Below are positions 18,684-27,037 of a stretch of 64,000 nucleotides of DNA, in pieces (position 1 is the stretch's first letter; every line of letters begins with the position of its first letter). Where the stretch lies: positions 1-64,000 of the forward strand of contig CAYRAV010000009.1 of NCBI GenBank assembly GCA_964422365.1. The letters are read 5' to 3'. The notes under the pieces are model-generated. The model did no database searches, was not told the DNA's origin, and saw only the letters and a program-made list of their open reading frames with translations. A program made the translations under genes and the position numbers. This DNA is from CAYRAV01 sp964422365 (lineage in GTDB: Bacteria; Bacillota; Clostridia; Lachnospirales; Lachnospiraceae).

Positions 18684-19781
18684 ATGAAAAAAGTAAGAAA
18701 ACTGCCCTGCATGGTTATAAGCGTGTTTTTGGCAATGTCACTGGTGGCTTGTGGGAATGCCGCACAGGATAAAGCGGAGGATGTTTCCGAAATAGAAACG
18801 CCCCTGGAAAGCGCAGATGCCAGACCAGGCAATTCTGAACCCCGTGAAAATGGGGAGCAGCAGGACCGCGGCGGTTTTAATGGCGGCACGGAGGACAGGA
18901 TGCAGGGAGGAAACGGCGGTGGCCGTGGAGGTAATGCCAGAGGGATGGCAATTGAAAATGATCCCGAAATCCAGGAGGTGCTGGATGCGAATGCCGGTAA
19001 ATTTGAACAGTTTACATTTGAGGATGAGGAAACGGGCGTGGCCTTGGAATACAGCCTGTATATTCCGAAAAACTATGACAGTTCTGGGCAATATCCGCTT
19101 ATCATGTTTATCCCGGATGCTACCAGTTCCGGGAAAAGTGCCAGGCAGCTTGTGGAACAGTACTATGGTGCGGCTGTCTGGGTAACGGAAGAAGAGCAGC
19201 AGAAACATCCGGCTTTTGTTATGGTTCCGGCTTTCACGGAAACGGTTGTGGATGATAACTGGAATGTTTCCGGGCAGGTTGAGACGGCAGTCCGCCTGAT
19301 TTCCAGCCTCCAGTCCACATACAGCATTGATTCCAGCCGGATTTATACCACTGGCCAGTCTATGGGCTGCATGACGTCCCTTTACCTGAACAGTAAATAT
19401 CCTGATTTATTTGCGGCAAGCATGTATGTATCAGGGCAGTGGGACGTGTCTGTCTTGAAAGGGATGGAAGGGCAGAAATTTTTCTACATTACGGCAGGCG
19501 GTGACGAAAAAGCGTCCGGCGGGCAGGATGAGGTTATGGCAATGTTTGACGCAGACGGCGTTTCGTACAGTTATGGGACATGGAGTGCACAGGACAGTGA
19601 GGAAGAACAGTCGGCGGCAACAGGGCGGCTTGTAAGCCTTGGATTTGATGCGAACATGGTACGTTTTGAAACCGGGACTGTGTTTAAAGAAGGGAAAACC
19701 GGGATGGAGCATATGGCATCCTTTAATTACGGGTACAGGCTGGACGCTGTCAGAGACTGGCTCTTCGAGCAGACAAAATGA
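18684..19781 (+). CDS. Secreted lipoprotein alpha/beta-hydrolase (esterase-like)
   Basis: 365 residues. Signal peptide with lipobox (SLVACGN), so it should be anchored to the outer face of the membrane. A Gly/Asn/Arg-rich linker (about 40-90) precedes an alpha/beta-hydrolase of the PHB-depolymerase/feruloyl-esterase type: YSLYIPKNYDSSGQYPLIMF, nucleophile Ser in TTGQSMGCMTSLYL, a possible Asp in YITAGGDEKASG, and His in MEHMASFNYGY. The substrate is unknown. GC content and codon use (many GGC, CTG, CGG) are clearly higher than the neighbours, a sign of recent transfer. Start at 18684 follows GAGAGG; the upstream extension is not credible. Confidence 0.8.
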   Translation: MKKVRKLPCMVISVFLAMSLVACGNAAQDKAEDVSEIETPLESADARPGNSEPRENGEQQDRGGFNGGTEDRMQGGNGGGRGGNARGMAIENDPEIQEVLDANAGKFEQFTFEDEETGVALEYSLYIPKNYDSSGQYPLIMFIPDATSSGKSARQLVEQYYGAAVWVTEEEQQKHPAFVMVPAFTETVVDDNWNVSGQVETAVRLISSLQSTYSIDSSRIYTTGQSMGCMTSLYLNSKYPDLFAASMYVSGQWDVSVLKGMEGQKFFYITAGGDEKASGGQDEVMAMFDADGVSYSYGTWSAQDSEEEQSAATGRLVSLGFDANMVRFETGTVFKEGKTGMEHMASFNYGYRLDAVRDWLFEQTK

Positions 19782-19837
19782 TTTATAAATATTCTGTTTT
19801 ACAGCATGTTTTTAGTTTTATGCATATCAGATACTTG

Positions 19838-19862
19838 AAAGCATCGCTTCGGTGGTGCTTTT
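19838..19862 (+). terminator. Rho-independent-like hairpin with TTCG loop
   Basis: AAAGCATCGC-TTCG-GTGGTGCTTTT: a 10-bp stem with two wobble pairs, followed by a short T run. It would end the esterase transcript. Confidence 0.6.
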
Positions 19863-19957
19863 CCTAAAGTTAGTGCATATGGTTCGCAGCCACCATCTCC
19901 AGACGTTTTGTTTTTATAATTTTCACTTAATTTTTACTCTTTATTCACATACGGATA

Positions 19958-19988
19958 TTGACTCCTATGTTACGTCATAGTTTATAAT
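19958..19988 (+). promoter_or_regulatory. MerR-type promoter with 19-bp spacer
   Basis: TTGACT (19958-19963) and TATAAT (19983-19988) are 19 bp apart, the over-long spacing typical of MerR-activated promoters. The spacer carries the dyad CTATG-ttacgt-CATAG. It is placed to drive the truncated MerR gene and the DUF6602-like gene behind it. Confidence 0.75.
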
Positions 19989-20014
19989 GGGATTAACACG
20001 AGGAGGTAGAAAAC

Positions 20015-20230
20015 ATGATGACAGTAAATGAAGTGAGCAAATTGACAGGAGTGAGTATAGGCACCCTGCAATATTATGACAAAATCGGACTTTTGCATCT
20101 TGCAAAATATACTGAGTCGGGCTACAGACTGTATGACGATACGGCACTGGAAAAGCTGCAGCAGATTTTATTGTTTCGTGAGTTGGAAATTCCGTTAAAG
20201 GAAGGAGTCGGAAATGATAAAAACAATTAA
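20015..20230 (+). pseudogene. Truncated MerR-family regulator (DNA-binding half only)
   Basis: Residues 1-63 are a normal MerR winged helix (MTVNEVSKLTGVSIGTLQYY, YTESGYRLYDDTALEKLQQI, FRELEIPLKE). The family then continues with a dimerising coiled coil and, in TipA-like members, an effector domain. Here the match stops and eight unrelated residues follow. AGGAGG lies 8 bases before the start. The break at about 20203 is the joint with the next gene, whose ATG lies inside this frame. Without the coiled coil it is unlikely to dimerise. Confidence 0.8.
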
Positions 20231-21482
20231 TCATCTGCTTACAGAAATAAAAAACAAGGGGATAGAAGAAATCGAACCATTCTTAAAAATTGGACATAAT
20301 CCCATGATTGGTGACATGTATGAAGGTTTAACTAAAAAAATAATTGAAAAGTCTTTGTTCGATGGAATGGACTTAAAGGTGGTATCTGGCAAAATTGCAA
20401 ATCAAGTTGATGGTCAATTAAGCAAACAGATTGATTGTATGATCGTGATTGGCGAAGGAACAGAGATTCCTTTTACCCAAGATTATATTTATGACATTGC
20501 TCAGGTCATCATGGTTATTGAAGTAAAGAAAAATCTTTATAGTAAAGAATTGTCTGATGGATATGATAATCTTCGAAGTGTAACAAATCTTCAGAAACCT
20601 ACACGTGATTTGAAACTTGATTCTATAGAAGATGCTTTCAGGGCAATAAGCGGAAAACCATTACCCAATTTAGATAAGATAAAAAGTTTGGATATAAAAG
20701 ATCAGATGCTATACCATTCCCTTGTAGTAGAAGCAGTATTACCATTGAGAGTGATTTTTGGATATGGCGGATTTAAGGATGAGCGTGCACTGAGAGATAA
20801 ATTTGTGGAATATATAAATAGTAATATTCCAACAGGTTGTAATTGTGCTAAAGGATTTGGTGCCACATCTCTTCCTAATCTAATCGTAGCCGGTGATTGT
20901 GCTCTTATAAAAACAAATGGGATGCCTTATAGTCTAACCATTAATGATATTGATGAATACTGTTGGATTGCATCATATAGAAGAAATCCGCTGATATTGT
21001 TTTTGGAGCTTCTTTGGACGAGGCTGACATATTTTTATGACTTAACTACGAGTATATTTGGTGATGAGTTGCAACAGGAAGCCCTTATACCTTTGCTCAC
21101 AGCTACGGGTTCACAAAAAGGTTGGTTATATAGTGTAATACCATATTCTAATGAGAATATGAAAACCTTGGATAATGATACTGAATGGTCGCCAACAGTT
21201 CTATCTGAAGCTGAAAATGTATTGATTAATATTCTTTGTAATAAGGAATATGTTGAAGTAAATGAACTTAAGGAAAATCTGCTGGAAACAGACGAAAGTG
21301 CTGAGGACATTATCAAGCATCTCTCAAATGAAAGGCTGATTTATGTTGACGATGCAAAAATAAAGCTTCTTACAAAAGAATGTAAATGTGTTATTGTTCC
21401 TAATATAGGATTTGTTGCAGCGGATGATCATGACGGAAGATTGATGCGGTGGGTGATAGAGCAGATGAAAAAAAGTGGTTGA
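20214..21482 (+). CDS. DUF6602-like protein with PD-(D/E)xK-type core and winged-helix tail
   Basis: 422 residues. Residues about 35-110 look like a restriction-endonuclease-like core of the DUF6602 type: YEGLTKKIIEKSL, KQIDCMIVIG with a candidate Asp, then VIMVIEVKKNLYSKEL with the ExK motif. The middle is helical. About residues 325-390 form a winged helix (VLINILCNKEYVEVNELKENL). Such proteins occur among defence genes; substrate and role are unknown. AAGGAAGGAG precedes the ATG. It begins inside the truncated MerR gene, whose promoter it probably now uses. Confidence 0.65.
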   Translation: MIKTINHLLTEIKNKGIEEIEPFLKIGHNPMIGDMYEGLTKKIIEKSLFDGMDLKVVSGKIANQVDGQLSKQIDCMIVIGEGTEIPFTQDYIYDIAQVIMVIEVKKNLYSKELSDGYDNLRSVTNLQKPTRDLKLDSIEDAFRAISGKPLPNLDKIKSLDIKDQMLYHSLVVEAVLPLRVIFGYGGFKDERALRDKFVEYINSNIPTGCNCAKGFGATSLPNLIVAGDCALIKTNGMPYSLTINDIDEYCWIASYRRNPLILFLELLWTRLTYFYDLTTSIFGDELQQEALIPLLTATGSQKGWLYSVIPYSNENMKTLDNDTEWSPTVLSEAENVLINILCNKEYVEVNELKENLLETDESAEDIIKHLSNERLIYVDDAKIKLLTKECKCVIVPNIGFVAADDHDGRLMRWVIEQMKKSG

Positions 21483-21557
21483 TCTTTATAAGTTGACATT
21501 TGTACTGAAAGGTATGGAGGATAGGATTGTGTCTGATGCAAAGAACAGGTATAAAAG

Positions 21558-21620
21558 CTTGATAATATCGATAAAAGGGCAGAAGCATACAAGCCCAAAG
21601 AGCGAGTGACATACAAGATG
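21558..21620 (+). pseudogene. Fragment of the RlmD-type C-terminal tail
   Basis: One frame reads NIDKRAEAYKPKERVTYKM, nearly the same as NIAKRAKAYKPKERVTYKM in the RlmD tail at about 16174-16230; the DNA is also close. The rest of that domain is missing and the frame runs on into the GNAT gene. It marks the right edge of the accessory patch. Confidence 0.75.
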
Positions 21621-21641
21621 AAAGGGTTAGTGGGATTAATT

Positions 21642-22082
21642 ATGATTAGAGAAGTGAACAAACAAGACTTAAAAGAAATTTTGCAGTTATATCTGTTTCT
21701 TCATGAAAAAAGTGTGCCGGAAGATTCAGAACAGTTAAGGAAAACATGGGATAATATTGTAAATGATGATAATCATCATCTTATTATTTGTGAAGTGGAT
21801 AATAAAATTGTAGCTTCTTGTGTTTGTGTAATAATACCTAATCTCACAAGAAACGTTAGACCATATGCATTTGTTGAAAATGTGGTAACGCACAAGGACT
21901 ATCGTAAGAAAGGTTATGCAACAGCATGTTTAAATTATGCAAAACAGATTGCAGAGAATAATAACTGCTATAAAATGATGCTGCTTACAGGTTCAAAGGA
22001 AGAGGCAACTTTAGAATTCTACCGGAACGCTGGATACAATAGTTCTGACAAGACGGCGTTTATCCAGTGGATAGATATGTAA
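21642..22082 (+). CDS. GNAT-family N-acetyltransferase
   Basis: 146 residues with the single GNAT fold: MIREVNKQDLKEILQLY, FVENVVTHKDYRKKGYATA containing the acetyl-CoA P-loop (RKKGYAT), and the closing EEATLEFYRNAGYNSSDKTAF. The substrate is not predictable. ATG 21642 is the natural domain start; the ribosome site is weak, and the frame upstream is the RlmD-tail fragment. Confidence 0.85.
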   Translation: MIREVNKQDLKEILQLYLFLHEKSVPEDSEQLRKTWDNIVNDDNHHLIICEVDNKIVASCVCVIIPNLTRNVRPYAFVENVVTHKDYRKKGYATACLNYAKQIAENNNCYKMMLLTGSKEEATLEFYRNAGYNSSDKTAFIQWIDM

Positions 22083-22101
22083 TGTGAATGGAGCAAAGAT
22101 T

Positions 22102-23130
22102 ATGATATATGAATTAGCAGCTAAGCATGAATTACAAGAAATTTATAACATAGTTCAGTATACGATAAAAAGTATATACCCGAAATATTACCCGGCAGAA
22201 GTGGTAGATTTTTTCTGTGAACATCATAGTGAAGAGGCAATATTGAGGGATATTGAAAATGGTTTTGTAAGTGTTCTTAAAGCGGATAATAAAATTATAG
22301 CAACAGGGTGTTTTTTTGATAATCATATTACAAGGGTGTATGTGCTGCCGGAATACCAGAAAAAAGGCTATGGAACATTTATTGTGAAAAATATGGAGGC
22401 GGAGATTGCTTTAAACTATGATAAAGCATATTTAGAGGCATCCTTGCCAGCAGCAGTTCTTTATGAAAAATTAGGATTTTGTACAGTCAAGCATGAGAAG
22501 TATCTTGTGAAAAATGAGGTGGTACTTGCCTATGAAATAATGGAGAAGAAACTTTGTAAAGTTTCTACACACATTAGTGATGATGAAAAAATGTTTATTC
22601 CTAAAATGAATTCTGAAAAAGCAGAAAACACAGATGCACTTTATATGTATTTGAATTGCTTACCTGATACAATGTATCATTATAAAAAGGCAGAATTAGA
22701 AGATATAGAAGAATTGGTGCAGACAAGAATTATTGTTCTTCGTGCAGCAAATAAACTTTCTAATAAAGAAGATATGTCTAAAGTTGAAAAGGAATCGTAT
22801 GAGTATTATAAGCGTGCGTTGCAGACAGGAGAGCATATTGCATATCTGGTATATGATAATGGAAAATTTATTGGTGCAGGAGGTGTGAGTTTTTATCAGG
22901 TTATGCCCACTTATCATAATCCAAGTGGTAAAAAGGCTTATATTATGAATATGTATACTGCGCCGGAATATCGTAGACAGGGAATTGCTTATCGTACGCT
23001 GGATTTACTTGTAAAGGATGCGAAGGAACAGGGGATTTTGCAAATTGCTTTGGAAGCAACGGATATGGGCCGCCCACTGTATGAGAAATATGGATTTACA
23101 AAAATGAAGGATGAAATGGAGTTGAATTAG
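22102..23130 (+). CDS. Protein with two GNAT domains
   Basis: 342 residues. The first GNAT domain (about 1-145) has YVLPEYQKKGYGTFIVKNM and ASLPAAVLYEKLGF; the second (about 190-342) has MYTAPEYRRQGIAYRTLDLL and ATDMGRPLYEKYGFTKM. Both CoA loops are present, so both may be active. Start at ATG 22102 with GGAG upstream; it follows the single-domain GNAT gene by 19 bp and is probably co-transcribed. Substrates unknown. Confidence 0.85.
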   Translation: MIYELAAKHELQEIYNIVQYTIKSIYPKYYPAEVVDFFCEHHSEEAILRDIENGFVSVLKADNKIIATGCFFDNHITRVYVLPEYQKKGYGTFIVKNMEAEIALNYDKAYLEASLPAAVLYEKLGFCTVKHEKYLVKNEVVLAYEIMEKKLCKVSTHISDDEKMFIPKMNSEKAENTDALYMYLNCLPDTMYHYKKAELEDIEELVQTRIIVLRAANKLSNKEDMSKVEKESYEYYKRALQTGEHIAYLVYDNGKFIGAGGVSFYQVMPTYHNPSGKKAYIMNMYTAPEYRRQGIAYRTLDLLVKDAKEQGILQIALEATDMGRPLYEKYGFTKMKDEMELN

Positions 23131-23210
23131 AAAAGGAAATAAAGAAGTATGCTATAAATGAAGAAAATAGAAAATTTCGTGTTTACCGTAAAATTAACAA
23201 AGAGGGTGAA

Positions 23211-23387
23211 ATGTGGTGTTTAAGAGTACAACAGGCAAAGGAAAAAATAAAGGAATATAGAATGTTACCTAAACCAGCCAATATTTCACAAGAGCATATA
23301 TTTGACAGATGTGTATGTAATGGCAATGTTGTAACATTTTATGAAAAATTTGGAAGGGTACTAATAAAGATTAATTTGGAAACGTAA
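23211..23387 (+). CDS. Small hypothetical protein
   Basis: 58 residues from ATG 23211 (MWCLRVQQAKEKIKEYRML) to 23387, with GAGGGTG 4 bases before. The same frame is open back to about 23118 without a start codon, so this could be the 3' part of a larger lost gene. No family recognised. Confidence 0.35.
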   Translation: MWCLRVQQAKEKIKEYRMLPKPANISQEHIFDRCVCNGNVVTFYEKFGRVLIKINLET

Positions 23388-23418
23388 TTTATGCCATAAG
23401 CGTACTAAAATATTAATA

Positions 23419-23437
23419 CTAAAGCGTGTTTGAAAAT
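23419..23437 (+). repeat. Solo MITE terminal repeat
   Basis: CTAAAGCGTGTTTGAAAAT matches the left end of the 14439 element, but no other part of the element follows. Confidence 0.5.
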
Positions 23438-23512
23438 GAAAAGCTGCACAAAAAATACCAGAATTACGAGAAAAGTATAATCGGGAAAAATTAAATAGGG
23501 AGACACTAAAGT

Positions 23513-24232
23513 ATGGAAGACCAATCGAATATGGAAAATTATTATATTCATAAACAAAATAAGTTACTATTACAGCTTGATTTAGAGAACCAAGTTGATA
23601 CAGACAAGTTACATTTGATTGCTGGTGTTGATTTGGCGTATTGGAAAGAAAATGAGAGAGAATATGCGGTATGCTGTATTGTAGTTCTTAATTATCATAC
23701 TAAAGTGGTAATTGAAAGAAAATATGATTATGATCAGATAGCAGTGCCTTATATTCCAGGATGTTTAGCATTTAGAGAGATTCCATTGGTTATGAAAACA
23801 GTAAGAGAGTTGGAAGATGAACCAGATTTATATGTATTCGATGGAAATGGATATCTGCATCCAAGACACATGGGGCTTGCAACACATGCAGGTATTTTAT
23901 TAAATAAGCCAAGTATAGGTGTAGCAAAATCATATTTTAAAGTAGAAAATGTAGACTATACAGAACCAGAGAATGAGTGTTTTGCATATAAAGATATTGT
24001 TATTCATGATGAGGTATTTGGACGTGCACTACGAACACAGAAAAATGTCAAACCGATTTTTCTATCGGTTGGCAATAAGGTAGATCTTCAAACGTCAATG
24101 GAAGTGATAAAAAATATGGTCAATAATGAAAGTCATATACCATTACCAACTAGATTGGCAGATCTAATGACACATGAAAAGCGAAGAGAATATCAGTGCA
24201 ATAGTGGAATAATGGGAAAAGAAAAATTTTAG
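23513..24232 (+). CDS. nfi: Endonuclease V
   Basis: Cuts DNA near deoxyinosine, the product of adenine deamination. 239 residues. Conserved parts: IAGVDLAYW with the first metal Asp, the YIPGCLAFREIPLVM wedge region, LYVFDGNGYLHPRHMGLATH with the central Asp/His, and PSIGVAKSYF. The protein is slightly long at the C-terminus but complete. GGGAGACACTAAAGT precedes the ATG. It ends 8 bp before a strong bidirectional terminator. Confidence 0.93.
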   Translation: MEDQSNMENYYIHKQNKLLLQLDLENQVDTDKLHLIAGVDLAYWKENEREYAVCCIVVLNYHTKVVIERKYDYDQIAVPYIPGCLAFREIPLVMKTVRELEDEPDLYVFDGNGYLHPRHMGLATHAGILLNKPSIGVAKSYFKVENVDYTEPENECFAYKDIVIHDEVFGRALRTQKNVKPIFLSVGNKVDLQTSMEVIKNMVNNESHIPLPTRLADLMTHEKRREYQCNSGIMGKEKF

Positions 24233-24240
24233 AAGGATGC

Positions 24241-24279
24241 AAAACACCCGCCAAAAAAGGTTTATTTGGCGGGTGTTTT
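24241..24279. terminator. Bidirectional terminator between nfi and the convergent membrane protein
   Basis: AAAACACCCGCCAAA pairs with TTTGGCGGGTGTTTT, a perfect 15-bp stem with A and T runs on the two sides, so it works on either strand. Confidence 0.92.
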
Positions 24280-24310
24280 GCTATGCCTGTCAGGCAAGTG
24301 AAACGTGTGA

Positions 24311-26671
24311 TTAATTGGTACGGGCAGCTTCAATGCTGCAATAATAACTTCCATCATTCGATACAGAATAATAAATATAACTTTTTCCAAAGTCAAAAGA
24401 GTCGGAATCACCTTTTTTTACTTTGTTCAGTTTTTTCTTTATCTTTTCAAAATCTTTATCAGAGAAATTTTCTTCCGTCAGAGCAAGAAGTTTTTTTATA
24501 ATTTTGTATGTTTCTTTTTTTGTAGTGCCAGATATTGTAAACTCTGAAATTTCTTTGCTGTATGTATCATAATCTACAGAAAAATACCTGTAGACGGAAT
24601 CGGAAGAGTTGTTCCATTCTGTTGTGGTAGAAAAGAATGTACGGAAAGAATCAGGATTATCTAATACTCCACTTACAGAATTGTAACTTCTGGTTTTATT
24701 TTCTTTCCATTTTTTATCGGTTGCATCTGTTATAACTTTGTATAAATCTTTCTTCACATCTGTAAATAAAAGAGAAGAATAGCAGGGAACTACAGTAGAA
24801 GGTTCTCCGTTTGCCATTACCTGTTCATCTGTTACCTCATAAGAATAATAACCATTATCATCTATGTCCGCATTATCAGGTAAGTCTGCTTTTGTCTGCG
24901 GATTTTTGTTAATGGAAAAATCTTTGCTGGTATTGTTATCATTGTTATTTGTAGAATCAGGATTATTTGTTGGTTCAGGTATATCAGTATTGTCTGGAAT
25001 TGTATCATCAGAGCCGTCAATGATATCATCAATAATAGGTAAGCTGGAACCGTCTCCCAAAATTTCATTTATTTTATTTTTAACTTTTTCTATATATTCC
25101 TGATTTGCATTTTTTATATAGTTTTCCATGTCTTCAGAATTGTCTATATTGTAAATTTTATCCGCATCTGGGAATGTAAAATCTTGAAATTCTTCTTCTG
25201 TTAAGTTGATTTCCAAAGACCCTGCATTTGTACCAAATGCAAGTGTTTCAAATAATAATTTTTGTTCTTTCTCAGTTCCGGTTGCGGTTAATTTAAGGCT
25301 TACACTTGGAACTTGTGTGATGCTTAGGTTGAAGTTTCCATTAAAAAAGCCGGTTTTATTTGATGTTTGTGTCACATTATCATAAGAGATAACAGCACTG
25401 TAGTTGGAAGCACCGCCACCGCCTAGTTCAGCAGTGATCTCACCATTAAATACACCTTTTTCGTTTATATTTTTACCTTTCAATATAATACTTGTAACAT
25501 TGTCAGAAGTCTGGGAGTATTCAAAATTAGTTGTATTTTTTTCTTTTACGCTATGGTAAGATACAATAACAGGGTTTTTACCAGGTGATTCTATGGTAAA
25601 TTCCCGGCCAGTGATTTTTCCATTGTTGTCTATCCATACTGTCATAAGGATTTGGCCTTCATCAGAATCATCTATTTCCTCTGCTTCAGCAATGGCATTT
25701 TCCATTGAGGTATTGTATTCTTCTTCTGTACATACCCCTAATCTGAGCAGTTCATTTTTTAAGTCACTATCATTTTTTGCTGTATTTGCAACTTCCTTTA
25801 TAATATTTTTCATTTCCTTTGAAGTAATTGCTGTAATAATCTTTGTGTTTTTGACAGTAACACCGTTTGCATTAACCTCTGAATTTTTTTCTAATTCAAC
25901 AATACTAATATTTTCTGTGATAATATTGCCATAGCGGGAAAGAAGTGTTTCTAACAATTTCTCAGAAGTTGGTTCTTCTAAGAACTTAGATTTCACAAGC
26001 TGTGCTTTTGTTGTGGCATCATCTGCATCATCCATTTCCGGCTGTATTTGAGCTATCGTTTCAGCAGGGTTCATGTACAAGTAATATTCACTCATTTCAG
26101 GAATCTGCAAATAGGAAGAAATTAAATTTTCCTTTGAAAGATCCATCAGCAAATTAAGACTGCCAAGAGATTCCTCTGAAAGCAATAACTCTCCCCAAAT
26201 TTTTTCTTTTTTACTTTCCGGGTCTGAAGAAACGGTAGTTTTTAATTCGACTGGAAAAAGTTCAGACAGACCCAATGTAGAAAGAAAGTTGTCATTTAGT
26301 AAAACTTTCACATTTGCAGATACTGTTTTAGGAGAAGTAGTTTTATTTTTAATTTTGTCAATCTGTTTTCCATAAGCAGAAGAAATAGAATGAATAGCAG
26401 CATCTATGGACTTTTTCTCTACCTTTGAATAATAGTCTTTTGGACTCAAGACTGTAAGATAGATTTGATTAGAAATCGATGGTACACATGCAAATGCAGT
26501 AATGCTTCCAGCAAGAAGAACTGCCACAATTGCTAATACAAGGAATAGAATCTTTGGTTTCCTTGAAGGTTTTTCTGGTTGAGGGGGTGCATAGTGGGAA
26601 GAATTCGTGTAAAATTCTCCAGAACCTGAAGAGTTGTTGAAGTCTTCATTATCATTGTTAAAATTTGTCAT
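24311..26671 (-). CDS. Large membrane-anchored extracytoplasmic protein of unknown function
   Basis: 786 residues. A short, Asn/Ser/Pro-rich cytoplasmic head (GEFYTNSSHYAPPQPEKPSRK), one membrane helix (ILFLVLAIVAVLLAGSITAF, about 45-65) and a long extracellular part rich in beta strands. A Thr/Asn/Asp-rich linker (about 575-610, IPDNTDIPEPTNNPDSTNN) separates a compact C-terminal domain ending in ISYYYCSIEAARTN-like residues. The general plan resembles DUF6583-type Clostridia proteins, but I do not recognise a function. AAAGGAG precedes the ATG at 11 bp. It converges on nfi. Confidence 0.7.
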   Translation of the reverse strand: MTNFNNDNEDFNNSSGSGEFYTNSSHYAPPQPEKPSRKPKILFLVLAIVAVLLAGSITAFACVPSISNQIYLTVLSPKDYYSKVEKKSIDAAIHSISSAYGKQIDKIKNKTTSPKTVSANVKVLLNDNFLSTLGLSELFPVELKTTVSSDPESKKEKIWGELLLSEESLGSLNLLMDLSKENLISSYLQIPEMSEYYLYMNPAETIAQIQPEMDDADDATTKAQLVKSKFLEEPTSEKLLETLLSRYGNIITENISIVELEKNSEVNANGVTVKNTKIITAITSKEMKNIIKEVANTAKNDSDLKNELLRLGVCTEEEYNTSMENAIAEAEEIDDSDEGQILMTVWIDNNGKITGREFTIESPGKNPVIVSYHSVKEKNTTNFEYSQTSDNVTSIILKGKNINEKGVFNGEITAELGGGGASNYSAVISYDNVTQTSNKTGFFNGNFNLSITQVPSVSLKLTATGTEKEQKLLFETLAFGTNAGSLEINLTEEEFQDFTFPDADKIYNIDNSEDMENYIKNANQEYIEKVKNKINEILGDGSSLPIIDDIIDGSDDTIPDNTDIPEPTNNPDSTNNNDNNTSKDFSINKNPQTKADLPDNADIDDNGYYSYEVTDEQVMANGEPSTVVPCYSSLLFTDVKKDLYKVITDATDKKWKENKTRSYNSVSGVLDNPDSFRTFFSTTTEWNNSSDSVYRYFSVDYDTYSKEISEFTISGTTKKETYKIIKKLLALTEENFSDKDFEKIKKKLNKVKKGDSDSFDFGKSYIYYSVSNDGSYYCSIEAARTN

Positions 26672-26833
26672 CTTTCATATTCTCCTTTAAAATAATTTGG
26701 CTGGGGTTTCTATTCATAGCTAGTAATACAATGAAAAAAATCATTATATGTCAAAACTATATCATAGAGTGAAATCAATTGTCAATACATAGAATAACTT
26801 GCCAAATTGTTCATAACTTTTTGATTGTAAATT

Positions 26834-26959
26834 ATGGAAGATAACAAAGTTGAAAATACTTTTTTACAGTCTCAGTTACCACAACGGATGTGTTTCGCAC
26901 TGAAAGGTAAGGGGATGGATGGCATAGCGGAACTGCGAAAAAATTTGTGTGGATATTAA
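26834..26959 (+). CDS. Possible 41-residue ORF
   Basis: Opens MEDNKVENTFLQSQLPQRM and ends ELRKNLCGY. There is no clear ribosome site. It reads like protein but may be a remnant. The rest of the 26672-27037 gap shows nothing else. Confidence 0.25.
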   Translation: MEDNKVENTFLQSQLPQRMCFALKGKGMDGIAELRKNLCGY

Positions 26960-27037
26960 GTACAATAAATGTTATGATGTAATTATTCAGAACTGTGGTT
27001 TTGAATAGTTATGAAAATGAAAGGACAGATGGAACAA

